The translations under genes and the position numbers were made by a program. The notes under the pieces were generated by a model. The model was not told where the DNA came from. It ran no database searches and saw nothing but the letters and a program-made list of their open reading frames with translations. Source: COMBO-56-21 sp963705355 (GTDB lineage Archaea > Thermoplasmatota > Thermoplasmata > UBA10834). Taken from it: a DNA stretch of 64,000 bases. The stretch lies in the NCBI GenBank assembly GCA_963705355.1, contig OY970070.1, positions 1,364,001-1,428,000 of the forward strand, given 5' to 3'. Positions within the stretch are counted from its first letter, which is position 1, and the number at the start of each line of letters is the position of its first letter. This document shows positions 25,285-33,323 of the stretch, in pieces.

Positions 25285-25782
25285 CTACTCCTTCACCCGC
25301 TCAATCCTGTGACCCCTGTAGTCGAGCTTTGTGCTCCTTTTTACGAGGCTCTTGAGCATTGTGAACGTGACCCCCAGCACTTCAGCGACATCGCCGGCGA
25401 ACTTGCCCTGTGCGCCCACCATCTCGTAGATCTGCTTCTCGATCTTCTGAAACTCCTTCTCTTCCATCACGGCCGCCGCCAGGACATCGCTGATCTCGTA
25501 CACGGGCCAGGATGCGTTGATATGGAAGGAGGTGTAGTACGTGTGGTACGCCTTCTCCGGCTGCTGCTCGGAGGAGGTCTGCCATCGGGTCTCGACGAGC
25601 TTCATCTTCTCGAAGAACAGGAGGGCTTCCTTGCCTGCGGGCCCGAACTGCTTCTCGACATCGCGGACGGTGTGCCACTCCAGGGTGACTAACTTCAAAA
25701 CCTCTCTTTTGACCTTGGTATCGACCGCCCGGAACATCGGAACAAGTTCAGCCGGCTCGGTGATGACCTTGATCCTGCTCAT
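25285..25782 (-). CDS. ArsR-like winged-helix regulator
   Basis: A 165-residue conserved archaeal regulator. The N-terminal part (AVDTKVKREVLKLVTLEWHT, VRDVEKQFGPAGKEALLFFEK) is a winged helix. The middle (KAYHTYYTSFHINASWPVYE) may be a dimer or sensor strand pair. A second helical segment at the end (VAEVLGVTFTMLKSLVKRS) looks like another helix-turn-helix. The gene is 23 bp upstream of aTrm56 on the same strand. Confidence 0.75.
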   Translation of the reverse strand: MSRIKVITEPAELVPMFRAVDTKVKREVLKLVTLEWHTVRDVEKQFGPAGKEALLFFEKMKLVETRWQTSSEQQPEKAYHTYYTSFHINASWPVYEISDVLAAAVMEEKEFQKIEKQIYEMVGAQGKFAGDVAEVLGVTFTMLKSLVKRSTKLDYRGHRIERVKE

Positions 25783-25967
25783 AGACTGACCCTATCCTTT
25801 TGTGGGCATATAAGCCTAATTGGAATCGCCGATGCACATTTTTGACCTACTGGCTTGTTCGAAATTCCGTGCGTTCCAGCCACGAAACTCCATCGGAAAC
25901 ATACCTTTTTCGAGGGGGAGAGCTTTAAGTACGGAACACTCTATCGCGAAAAACAGAGCGTGCAGCA

Positions 25968-26261
25968 ATGATGGCCAAGGACTTGAAGGACAAATCGAAA
26001 GTCGATGAACTAGTCCTCACTATTGTCGAGAAGAAGGAGTCGAGGGAGTTTCAGTCCAAGTGGAGCGGCTCGTCGGGCAGGGTCTGCGACGCGGTCGGAC
26101 AGGATGAGAACGGCGACTCGGTGGCATTGACCATTTGGAACGACGACATTGAGAAGGTCGAGGTCAACTCGAAGATACGCATTACCAATGGCTGGGCCTC
26201 CTCCTACAAGACCAAGTTGCAGGTCAGCGCCGGCAAGTACGGCAAGCTCGAAGTGCTCTGA
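25968..26261 (+). CDS. Single OB-fold, SSB/RPA-like protein
   Basis: A 97-residue protein that is one OB-fold: KVDELVLTIVEKKESREFQS, then GRVCDAVGQDENGDSVALTIW (the typical RPA-like strand), DDIEKVEVNSKIRITNGWAS and a final strand pair. Short OB-proteins of this kind bind single-stranded DNA or RNA in archaea. Box A (CTTTAAGTA, about 25923-25931) precedes it. ATG 25968 and ATG 25971 are both possible. The 185-bp gap before it (25783-25967) holds only promoter-like sequence. Confidence 0.8.
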   Translation: MMAKDLKDKSKVDELVLTIVEKKESREFQSKWSGSSGRVCDAVGQDENGDSVALTIWNDDIEKVEVNSKIRITNGWASSYKTKLQVSAGKYGKLEVL

Positions 26262-26293
26262 TTCGTTGCGCTTCGGCTTTTCTTAGGACCCCT

Positions 26294-26866
26294 TCACATG
26301 AGGAGCGCGAGCCCCGACATCGCGGCTGCAGGAACAACGGACATCAGGAAGTCGTCGTCGACGTATCGAGTCTTGACCCCCTCCGAGGCGACCGCGAGAA
26401 CCGTCGCGACGGAGGACAGGAGGAGCAATTCGATCACGGGTCGCACATCCCAGGCAAGCAGGATGCCGAGGCATATCGCAAAGTAGGCCACGAGAGACGC
26501 AGCCGTCCTTTTCCTAACATGCGCGCCCGCGAACCGTAGCTCGCCCGCGAGCGGGTCCACGAGAGCCATGCCGACCAGAGCGGCCGAGGCAATATCGTGA
26601 GGAGAAAGCCAAAGGACCGCGGTGATTCCAGCGGCTGCCCACGCGAAGGATGCAATTTGGTTCTTCTCGTGCGGCCGGAGGCCAAGGAATGTTATGCCTT
26701 TCCAAAGTCGATACCCCTCGAACACCAGTATCGCCACGAAGAAAACGACGACAACGGTCCATCTGTGGATCCCTACAAGCGGCAGATTTACCGGGAGAAC
26801 ATAGTACAGAGGCGCTAGGGCGATCAGCAGATGCGCGACCCTCCTAAGAACGGTCTCGTTGTCCAT
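26294..26866 (-). CDS. Dolichol kinase/CTP-transferase-like membrane protein
   Basis: A 190-residue membrane protein with about six helices. The opening VLRRVAHLLIALAPLYYV and the motif ALVDPLAGELRFAGAHVRKR, then TAASLVAYFAICL, match the CTP-dependent lipid kinase group (SEC59/dolichol kinase, phosphatidate cytidylyltransferase-like). It probably phosphorylates an isoprenoid or lipid alcohol. The start is uncertain: ATG 26866 (MDNETV) is chosen, and ATG 26899 would add 11 polar residues. It follows the ABC permease gene on the same strand. Confidence 0.7.
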   Translation of the reverse strand: MDNETVLRRVAHLLIALAPLYYVLPVNLPLVGIHRWTVVVVFFVAILVFEGYRLWKGITFLGLRPHEKNQIASFAWAAAGITAVLWLSPHDIASAALVGMALVDPLAGELRFAGAHVRKRTAASLVAYFAICLGILLAWDVRPVIELLLLSSVATVLAVASEGVKTRYVDDDFLMSVVPAAAMSGLALLM

Positions 26867-26922
26867 TGTCTGAACCTGGCCTCCAGATGACCGAACCATC
26901 TAGGCAGAAGATAACGCTTACC

Positions 26923-28368
26923 TCAGGCGGCGAACGGGGTCCTGCCCCATTTTCCCTCTATTCCCTTGTACAGTATCCTCGTGATGATTCCCATCGAGGC
27001 TAGCACGAGCAGGATGCCTGCAAGGGCAATCGTCCAGTCGGCCAGGAGGCTGAACGACAGTATGGTCAGGCACAGATCGGGGAAGAACGAAAGAATGCTG
27101 AACTTGACCAGGACGCTCGTGTCGAACAGGAAGGAGTTTGTCTTCAGGCCGGTCAGATACGCCGTCATGACGACCATGTAGAGGGAGGTGACGAACATCA
27201 CTACCAGCGCGAGCCAAAGCAGATTGGTCTCGCCGTTCAAAATGGAAATCGCCACGACGAAGAACGCCGAAATGCCGAGCGTGAGAAGAAGGAACACGAG
27301 TATCCTGACCCTGATAAGCTGAGGGACCGTCACAGGCATCAGTGAGTAATACTCCGCGAGATCCACATTGTTGAGCCAGTTGTACATCATGACGCCGATG
27401 AAGCCGACCATGGCCGCGTAGAAGACCGCGTTGAACCCGACGGGAATCGAGAGGCCGTAGTTGACGTACCAAGTCGTGAACGAGAGGAAGAGCAGCGGGA
27501 GGACGAACGCGAAGAACATTTTCGCGACGATGCCGCTCCTGCGAAGATCAAGAAGCTCCTTCGCCATCAGAGGCCTGTTTATCCCCTCCAACATGCGCAC
27601 ACGCTTGTAGTAGGAAGGCAGTCGATCCTCGTGTGATTGAGAAGCTATGTTGATCCGGATCTGGACCAGCAGGTACGCGAGAACGGTGAATGCGATCGTG
27701 GCAGCAGCGGTAATGGCGGCATACAGCAGAGCCTCATAGGCGTGAGAACCGAAAGGCATCACATTCATCTGGAAGCCGAGCGATGGAATGATCGCGTCGA
27801 TGGAGGGCGCGCCGAGCACACCGTGGGAGACGAAGAGCGCGGCGATGGCAGCCGTGAGGATTGTGAACGCTGTGACATTCCTGATGTAAATCACAGAGGC
27901 CATGAAACTCAGCGACATGCCGAACATGAACGCCAGCAGCATCGCCACGAGCAGCAAGGCGATGCTCGTCAGGTGGAAGCCCATGAGCGGCGCGGCCGCG
28001 ACAAGGCCCAGAGTCGCAGGAAGGACGAGCAGAAGAACGTAGAACATCGCGTCGCGGAGGTATATCCCGAGAAAAGTGGTCCTGAATGAGATCGGCAACA
28101 GGTACGGCATCGCAACGAGGTAGTTGCTCGTGCCGTATCTTCTCTCAAGGTACTCCCTGCCCATGAGGCCGAAGGCGCCGACGCTCAGGCCGTAGAGGAA
28201 TGCCGACAGGTTGACGAACGTCCCCATCTGCTTGAGAGGCACGGTCTCCAGCATCTTGTCGATAGTGAGACCGCTTCCAAGAGCCAGCACGAATACGAAC
28301 AGAGGGAATGTCAGAAATCTGCTCCTCCCAGAATAGCTCGTGTGCGTCCTGAACTCCTCTTTCAGCAT
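26923..28368 (-). CDS. ABC-type exporter membrane subunit
   Basis: A 481-residue integral membrane protein with about 12 hydrophobic segments and no nucleotide-binding domain. It directly follows its ATPase (5 bp gap). The cytosolic loop SYYKRVRMLEGINRPLMAKE between two halves of about six helices suggests a fused dimer of ABC-2-like permeases. The start is ATG 28368, the first good start after the ATPase stop; the frame runs open further upstream only as a shadow. The substrate is unknown; lipid, peptide or drug export is typical for the class. Confidence 0.75.
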   Translation of the reverse strand: MLKEEFRTHTSYSGRSRFLTFPLFVFVLALGSGLTIDKMLETVPLKQMGTFVNLSAFLYGLSVGAFGLMGREYLERRYGTSNYLVAMPYLLPISFRTTFLGIYLRDAMFYVLLLVLPATLGLVAAAPLMGFHLTSIALLLVAMLLAFMFGMSLSFMASVIYIRNVTAFTILTAAIAALFVSHGVLGAPSIDAIIPSLGFQMNVMPFGSHAYEALLYAAITAAATIAFTVLAYLLVQIRINIASQSHEDRLPSYYKRVRMLEGINRPLMAKELLDLRRSGIVAKMFFAFVLPLLFLSFTTWYVNYGLSIPVGFNAVFYAAMVGFIGVMMYNWLNNVDLAEYYSLMPVTVPQLIRVRILVFLLLTLGISAFFVVAISILNGETNLLWLALVVMFVTSLYMVVMTAYLTGLKTNSFLFDTSVLVKFSILSFFPDLCLTILSFSLLADWTIALAGILLVLASMGIITRILYKGIEGKWGRTPFAA

Positions 28369-28373
28369 GAGCT

Positions 28374-29120
28374 TCAGGAGGTCCCTCGTTGGTGGCCACC
28401 TCCCTCGCTTCGCACGCCCACGGACCGAAGGAACAGCTTCTCCAGGTTCTCGCCCTTCCTCACCAAATCGTTGATTCTGCCCTGCGCGACGATCCTCCCG
28501 AGGTTGACGATGGCGAGCTTGTTGCACAGTCTCTCAGAGATCTCGAGTATGTGAGAGGCCATGAATACCGTCCCACGCTTCGAAATGTAGTCCTCGAGAT
28601 ACTCCCTCAGGAGGCGTTGATAGATGGGATCCAGGTTGATGAAAGGCTCGTCGAGGAACAACAGCCTCGGCTCGTGGATGAATGCCGACGCGAGCATCAG
28701 CTTCTGCCTCATCCCCTTGGACATATCCTTGCATATCGTGCCCTTCTTCTCCTCGAGGTCGAAGAACGAGAGCCACCTATCGATCCTGTCCTCGAGTTTG
28801 TCCAGGCCTCTGATCTTGCCCACGAAGTAGAGGTATTCGTAAGCTGTGAGATAGGTGGGAGGGCTCTCCACCTCAGGAACGATTCCGATGAGCTTCTTCA
28901 CCTGGAGTGGCTCGCGGACCACATCGACGCCCAGCACGTTTATCGACCCGGCTGTTGGCTCGAGCTGCCCTGTGAGTATCCTGATGAGAGTCGTCTTGCC
29001 CGCACCATTGGGACCGAAGAATCCGAAGAAATCGCCCTCGTCAACTGATATGTTCACGTTGTCGAGGGCCTTCATGACTCCATACTCCTTGACGATGTTC
29101 CGGCCCTCGATCACTGACAT
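28374..29120 (-). CDS. ABC-2-type transporter ATPase
   Basis: A 248-residue ATPase with Walker A GPNGAGKTT, signature MSKGMRQK (a variant of LSGGQ), Walker B LLFLDEP and switch His in MASHILEISE. The fold and the DrrA/CcmA-like length fit export. It pairs with the permease immediately downstream. An AT-rich box (GTTATATC region near 29140-29150) is the likely promoter. Confidence 0.9.
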   Translation of the reverse strand: MSVIEGRNIVKEYGVMKALDNVNISVDEGDFFGFFGPNGAGKTTLIRILTGQLEPTAGSINVLGVDVVREPLQVKKLIGIVPEVESPPTYLTAYEYLYFVGKIRGLDKLEDRIDRWLSFFDLEEKKGTICKDMSKGMRQKLMLASAFIHEPRLLFLDEPFINLDPIYQRLLREYLEDYISKRGTVFMASHILEISERLCNKLAIVNLGRIVAQGRINDLVRKGENLEKLFLRSVGVRSEGGGHQRGTS

Positions 29121-29217
29121 TGCGAGCCACGCTATTCGTCAGAAGTTATATCAAACTTGGTTGACAACGCCATCTACCAACGCACTTGTTCCCTCGTCGC
29201 CGTTCAAATACGTCCAA

Positions 29218-29234
29218 GTGCTATCATGTAGCAC
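29218..29234. promoter_or_regulatory. Inverted repeat upstream of winged-helix gene
   Basis: GTGCTA, TCATG, TAGCAC: 6-bp arms with a 5-bp spacer, between a possible box A (TTCAAATAC near 29203-29212) and ATG 29275. A position at the expected transcript start is typical of an archaeal repressor site. The rest of 29121-29274 holds only the promoters of the two divergent genes. Confidence 0.4.
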
Positions 29235-29274
29235 GATAGCCCCGGCTTCAACCAATGTCATAGAAGGTATCTAG

Positions 29275-29592
29275 ATGAAGGGAAAGACAGGCAGGTCTGT
29301 CCTGACGAGCAAGATCGAAACCGAGATCGACCTACTACAGAGACACGTCGCGATGCTGAAGGCGATCATGGACAGCGAGCCGATCGGCATCATCAGGCTG
29401 TCGGAGATGCTGAAGTACCCGCAGCACAAGGTCAGATACTCCCTGAGAATCCTCGAGCAGGAGGGACTGATCGAGCCCTCCCCGGACGGAGCGGTGACCA
29501 CGGAGAAGATCCAAGACTTCCTGGACCATCTGAAGGACATCCTCGAGACTATGAGCAATACTGTCAATGAGCTGCGGGAGTCGATAGAGTAG
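29275..29592 (+). CDS. Small winged-helix regulator with coiled-coil tail
   Basis: A 105-residue protein. Residues about 15-75 are a winged helix (AMLKAIMDSEPIGIIRLSEM, YPQHKVRYSLRILEQEGLIE, PSPDGAVTT wing). The last 30 residues form an amphipathic helix, probably a dimer coiled coil (FLDHLKDILETMSNTVNELR). The conserved archaeal group is uncharacterised. It is divergent from the ABC exporter and could regulate it. Confidence 0.72.
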   Translation: MKGKTGRSVLTSKIETEIDLLQRHVAMLKAIMDSEPIGIIRLSEMLKYPQHKVRYSLRILEQEGLIEPSPDGAVTTEKIQDFLDHLKDILETMSNTVNELRESIE

Positions 29593-29694
29593 AATCGAGC
29601 TCCCGCCCCAATCGTTCTATCCGGAAGCCTGGCACCGCCGTTACAAAAGGCTTATCTAAATGGTCACTTTAACTGCGTTTGCGAAGCCACACAT

Positions 29695-29771
29695 GCCGTC
29701 GTAGCTCAGCCTGGTAGAGCGTCCGCCTGTTAAGCGGAAGGTCAACGGTTCGAACCCGTTCGACGGCGCCA
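29695..29771 (+). tRNA. tRNA-Asn (anticodon GTT), CCA encoded
   Basis: The acceptor stem GCCGTCG pairs with CGACGGC, the discriminator is G, and CCA is encoded (29769-29771). The anticodon arm is CCGC-CTGTTAA-GCGG with anticodon GTT, and the T arm contains GGTTCGAACCC. No intron. A box A-like CTTATCTAAA lies at 29651-29660. The next gene, on the other strand, ends one base after the CCA. Confidence 0.95.
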
Positions 29772-30794
29772 TCATTTTGCCGCAGCAGCTCCGCCGGTCG
29801 GCCTCGGCCTCTCGTCTCCGTAGATGAAGCGTCCGACTCTGAAGATGAGGACCTTCTTTCCCTTGGACCATCTAGTGAAATCCAGCACGAACAGGGTCGC
29901 CAGGACCACTGATATGTACATGTCGACGACACCGCCCAAGGCCACCACGAGGCCCAGGAAGATGAAGAAGCAAAGAATGCCAGCAACGAAATGCGCCTTC
30001 TGTGGCAGGTTCCCAGAAGCGCCCATCTTCTCTTTGATGAACAGTAAGGTCGCTCCGGAGATCACAAGAAGCAACACGATCGGGACGAGGAAGGGCACCG
30101 TCGTTTTCACAAACAGGCCTGAGAAAAAGAAGCTGAAGAACAGGAAAGCGAAACCAAGAACGGCAAACCGTCTTGGGGACCAAGTCGGCAATGGATTGGG
30201 TGGCATCATGAAGCCCTTGGGGATATGTCTCGCATAGAAAGTCAGAGCGAAAACCGCGAATATCGCCAGGATGTACATCGGCATCAAGGGCACATACGGA
30301 TTCAACAGGGCTGTGCACGCCAAAACGTCCAGAAATAGAATCGCGAACACCAGTTCAAACCGCTTCCGGGTAAGAAATCGTACATCTTTGAGATGCGGAT
30401 AGATCAGATGGAGAATGAATATCGCGAGCGTGATGCTGACTGCGGAATGGAATATCGTCAACCAGACGGCCCAGACCCAGTTCGTGCCGAGGTATCGGCC
30501 GTAGACTCCGAGGCCGCCCAGATCCATCCAGTTGGGATCGAAGAAGCTCTTCACTGCCACGCCTTCCTCCAGGATGCCGTACGCAGCGCCCATGACGATT
30601 ATACTGACCCAGCCTCTGTTCCATATGATCGCCAATTCCCTGATGATTAGCGCGCCCGCGCCGTAGAGGCCGACCAAGAGGGCAAGGGATAATGGGAAGA
30701 AGAACTCGAACGGAGGAGAGGAGCCTGAGAGCATCTCCGCGATTATCGGGGAAAGAAACGCCAGTATCCAAAGAGCCTTGCCTCTCTCTGTCAT
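29772..30794 (-). CDS. Unidentified polytopic membrane protein
   Basis: A 340-residue integral membrane protein with about nine or ten hydrophobic segments; I do not recognise the family. A conserved-looking stretch after helix 3 reads GILEEGVAVKSFFDPNWMDL. The Glu pair in a membrane setting recalls CPBP-type proteases, but the remaining motifs of that family are not evident. The C-terminus is short, basic and Pro/Ala-rich (DERPRPTGGAAAAK). It is divergent from the peroxiredoxin gene and ends against tRNA-Asn. Confidence 0.6.
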   Translation of the reverse strand: MTERGKALWILAFLSPIIAEMLSGSSPPFEFFFPLSLALLVGLYGAGALIIRELAIIWNRGWVSIIVMGAAYGILEEGVAVKSFFDPNWMDLGGLGVYGRYLGTNWVWAVWLTIFHSAVSITLAIFILHLIYPHLKDVRFLTRKRFELVFAILFLDVLACTALLNPYVPLMPMYILAIFAVFALTFYARHIPKGFMMPPNPLPTWSPRRFAVLGFAFLFFSFFFSGLFVKTTVPFLVPIVLLLVISGATLLFIKEKMGASGNLPQKAHFVAGILCFFIFLGLVVALGGVVDMYISVVLATLFVLDFTRWSKGKKVLIFRVGRFIYGDERPRPTGGAAAAK

Positions 30795-30937
30795 TCAGGA
30801 GAAAATCCTCATGGTCCTTATATGAATACGCCCACGCCACTATCAGCTCAGATATTCAGCGAAAACGGGCGCATACGGCAACATCAACAAATACCGTTCC
30901 TTCGTTTCAAAAGCCAATAGAACATGGAGGCGTTGGT

Positions 30938-31396
30938 TTGACAGATATCAGAGTCGGCGACATCGCACCCGATTTCGAGCTTGAGGATCAGAACGGAAGG
31001 AAGGTAAGGCTCAGCCAGTACAGAGGGAAGAAGAACGTGCTACTTGCGTTCTTCCCATTCGCGTTCAGCCCAGTATGTACGAACGAGATGGGCGAGCTGA
31101 AGGAGAAGGAGAGCACCATCCTCAAACTCGACACGCAGATCCTTGCATCGAGCGTGGACAGCACATGGTCTGAGAAGGCATTCGCGAAGGAACTGGGAGT
31201 CAACTTCCCGATTCTCGGCGACTTCAGGAAGCAGGTTGTCCCCCTATACGGAGCGCTCTATGAGGACAAGGGATTCGCGAAAAGGACGATATTCATTGTC
31301 GACAAAACCGGCAGGGTCGTGTACAAGAGGGGGTACGAACCCGGCACACAGCCGGATATCGCCGAGGCTCTGGATGTTCTAAAGAAGCTCAAGTGA
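30938..31396 (+). CDS. Peroxiredoxin (AhpC/TSA-type, 1-Cys)
   Basis: A 152-residue thiol peroxidase. The peroxidatic cysteine is Cys47 in FAFSPVCTNEM. No second conserved Cys is present, so it is of the 1-Cys (AhpE/Bcp-like) kind and needs an outside thiol, such as the thioredoxin at 22192. I set the start at TTG 30938 because GGAGG (30926-30930) is 7 nt upstream and the protein then begins (M)TDIRVGDIAPDFEL, the normal family start; the frame is open further upstream without sense. Divergent from the membrane-protein gene. Confidence 0.9.
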   Translation: MTDIRVGDIAPDFELEDQNGRKVRLSQYRGKKNVLLAFFPFAFSPVCTNEMGELKEKESTILKLDTQILASSVDSTWSEKAFAKELGVNFPILGDFRKQVVPLYGALYEDKGFAKRTIFIVDKTGRVVYKRGYEPGTQPDIAEALDVLKKLK

Positions 31397-31487
31397 CATC
31401 TCGGACCACACAGCAACCTTTATTAGACAGCCTGGGCTAGTGTCCGAAGAAGACCAGGAGATGCTGAGCTCACAAAGGTGACCGGAA

Positions 31488-32045
31488 ATGGCTTGGATCA
31501 AGACCGTGGGCCGCGAGAGCGCAACCGGCAGGACGAAAAAGGTCTACGACAGGATACTGAAAGAGCGAGGGCATCTAGCAAATATCTTCATCGCTCAGGG
31601 TCTCGAGCCGGAAGTGCTCGAAGACCATCTGGATCTCTACGTCCATCTGATGATCGGGCCTGGACCTCTATCCCGAGAGGAGCGAGAGATGATCGCGGTC
31701 GTGGTCTCTGCGGCGAACCGATCGGCATACGGGGCCATCCACCATTCGGAAGCGCTCGAGACGGTCGAGAAGGACCCGAAGGCGCTGTACAACCTGATGA
31801 AGGAGTTCACCTCGAAGCACGAGAGCCCGCGATCAAAGGCACTTCTGGCATACGCGGCGAAGCTGACCCTCGATCCGAAAGGCATCACAAAGGATGATAT
31901 CCAGGACCTGAAGGATGCGAACCTCACCGATGAGGAAATCCTGCGCGCGAACCTCGTCGCAAGCTACTTCAACTTCTCGAACAGGATCGCCCTTGGACTC
32001 GGCGTAGAGCTCGAAGAGGGCGAGGCCAGGACCTACAAGTACTAG
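31488..32045 (+). CDS. AhpD/carboxymuconolactone decarboxylase-like protein lacking the CxxC
   Basis: A 185-residue helical protein of the peroxidase-related AhpD group (GPGPLSREEREMIAVVVSAA). In active AhpD-like enzymes the motif reads N-x-C-x-Y-C-x-x-H-H; here it is NRSAYGAIHH, with Ser79 and Gly82 in place of both cysteines. The Glu65 and His85/His86 positions remain. It is therefore unlikely to be a thiol peroxidase as written. Box A (CTTTATTAG near 31421) precedes it. It is followed after 16 bp by the agmatinase-like gene. Confidence 0.8.
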   Translation: MAWIKTVGRESATGRTKKVYDRILKERGHLANIFIAQGLEPEVLEDHLDLYVHLMIGPGPLSREEREMIAVVVSAANRSAYGAIHHSEALETVEKDPKALYNLMKEFTSKHESPRSKALLAYAAKLTLDPKGITKDDIQDLKDANLTDEEILRANLVASYFNFSNRIALGLGVELEEGEARTYKY

Positions 32046-32061
32046 GCAGAAGGAGCTTCCC

Positions 32062-32899
32062 ATGACGGACATCGAGGAGCGGATGAGAAAGCTCCAGCGC
32101 GGAACGGTTGCAGTCGTCGGGGTGCCGCTGGACGAGAATTCGTCATTCCTAAGGGGCGCGGCACTGGGTCCTGAGAGCATGCGCGCAGCCCTCCGATCAG
32201 GCTCTGCCAACATGTCCACTGAGCTCGGAATCGACCTTGATTCTGCAGAAGGCTGGACGGATCTCGGGGACCTGCAGCTGACGACCGGAGAGGACTCGCT
32301 GGCTCGAGTTGAGAGAACAGTTGCTTCCATTCTGTCAGCAGGCGCGCGTGTGCTCGCGCTGGGAGGAGACCACTCGATAAGCTACCCAGTACTCAGAGCA
32401 TATAGCGAGGCCTATGACGATCTGACAGTCCTGCATCTTGATGCGCACCCAGACACGTACGACGAGTATGGGGGGAGCCGCCACTCGCACGCGTGTCCGT
32501 TCGCGCGTATCATGGAGGAACGCCCGGCTTTGAAGCTTGTCCAGGTCGGGATACGGACCGCAAACTCCCACCAGAGGGACCAAGCTAGACGGTTCGGAAT
32601 AACTATGGTCGAGATGAAGGACTGGACCTCTGGGAAGATGCCCAGGCTGGACGGACCGGTATATCTCTCACTGGACCTCGACAGTTCTGGACCCGGGATT
32701 TGCGCCCGGGGTATCCCATCATGAGCCCGGCGGCATGTCCACACGCGATGTCATTCAGATTATCCACGGGCTTCCAAAGTCGTTGGTGGGCGCGGACATC
32801 GTCGAGCTCAACCCGACTCGGGACCCCTCGGGCATGACCGCGATGGTCGCGGCGAAATTCTATCGCGAACTCGTGGGGCGCATGCTCAAGCAGGACTGA
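32062..32899 (+). pseudogene. Agmatinase/arginase-family gene with one-base frameshift
   Basis: The first part (residues 1-207) has the ureohydrolase motifs GGDHSISY, DAHPDTYDEYGGSRHSHA and SLDLD. Right after SLDLD an extra A near 32683 shifts the frame, and the protein would stop at 32724. Skipping that base restores, in the +1 frame, VLDPGFAPGVSHHEPGGMST and on to EL-NPTRD-SGMTA and a stop at 32897-32899. The repaired protein would have 278 residues, the normal family length. The intact enzyme would split agmatine or a related guanidino compound to urea. Options are a recent pseudogene, a sequencing error or programmed frameshifting. Confidence 0.85.
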
Positions 32900-32949
32900 G
32901 CTCCTAGCAGAAACGCTAATTACATGAAGGGCACTATGACGGGATGCGC

Positions 32950-33023
32950 GGGCCCGTAGCTTAGTCCGGCGGAGCGATTGGCTCATAACCAGTTGGTCAT
33001 CGGTTCAAATCCGATCGGGCCCA
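32950..33023 (+). tRNA. tRNA with anticodon CAT (elongator Met or Ile2)
   Basis: A 74-nt cloverleaf. The acceptor GGGCCCG pairs with CGGGCCC, the discriminator is A, and CCA is not encoded. The anticodon arm is ATTGG-CTCATAA-CCAGT (one T-G pair) and the T arm has GGTTCAAATCC. G1-C72 and the absence of three G-C pairs in the anticodon stem exclude the initiator. The GGGCCC acceptor resembles archaeal tRNA-Ile more than elongator tRNA-Met, so a tRNA-Ile2 whose C34 would be agmatinylated by TiaS is plausible. The GCTAATTACAT element near 32913-32923 is a possible box A. Confidence 0.9.
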
Positions 33024-33146
33024 CTCTGATGCCTTTTCTGATCGACTGACGATGGCCATGGCTCGAATGCGAAGAATGAAAAATGCGATAAAAGCAAAAG
33101 GATTTGCGCTTGAGAAACTGATACCAGATGTACCGGCTAGAAGCAC

Positions 33147-33323
33147 TTAGAACCTTCGTGGCGGCCTGTGCTTCTGATAACAATCCTTGCAGTACACAGG
33201 CCTTCCCTCCGTCGGCTTGAACGGGACCTGTGCCTCAGCTCCGCAGTCAGAACATTTCACGGTGTGCATCTCCCTTGGGCGGGAGCCGAAACCGCGATCG
33301 TCTCTGCGTGGTCTGTCGTTAAT
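33147..33323 (-). CDS. CxxC-x17-CxxC zinc-ribbon protein
   Basis: A 58-residue protein with an Arg/Gly-rich N-terminus (NDRPRRDDRGFGSRPREMHT), then CSDCG, FKPTEGRPVYCKDCYQKHRP. Two CxxC pairs 17 residues apart match the small archaeal CxxC-x17-CxxC family, probably RNA- or DNA-binding. The frame is closed by TAG shortly upstream and the only candidate with a ribosome site (GGAGGT, 8 nt away) is an ATT codon at 33321-33323; the internal ATG (EMHT) would lose the conserved basic N-terminus. Not reported by length-filtered gene callers. Confidence 0.82.
   Translation of the reverse strand: MNDRPRRDDRGFGSRPREMHTVKCSDCGAEAQVPFKPTEGRPVYCKDCYQKHRPPRRF

Noticed and set aside
29772..30794. Calling the membrane protein a CPBP/Abi protease
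   Set aside because: Only one Glu-pair motif is similar; the later Arg- and His-containing motifs of that family are not seen.
32062..32899. Programmed frameshift in the agmatinase-like gene
   Set aside because: The site GACAGTTCT has no slippery heptamer, rare codon or visible stimulating structure; mutation or sequence error is simpler.
33052..33150. Basic 32-codon ORF (MAMARMRRMKNAIKAKG...) after the CAT-anticodon tRNA
   Set aside because: It overlaps the 3' end of the zinc-ribbon gene, has no ribosome site and no recognisable family; probably chance.
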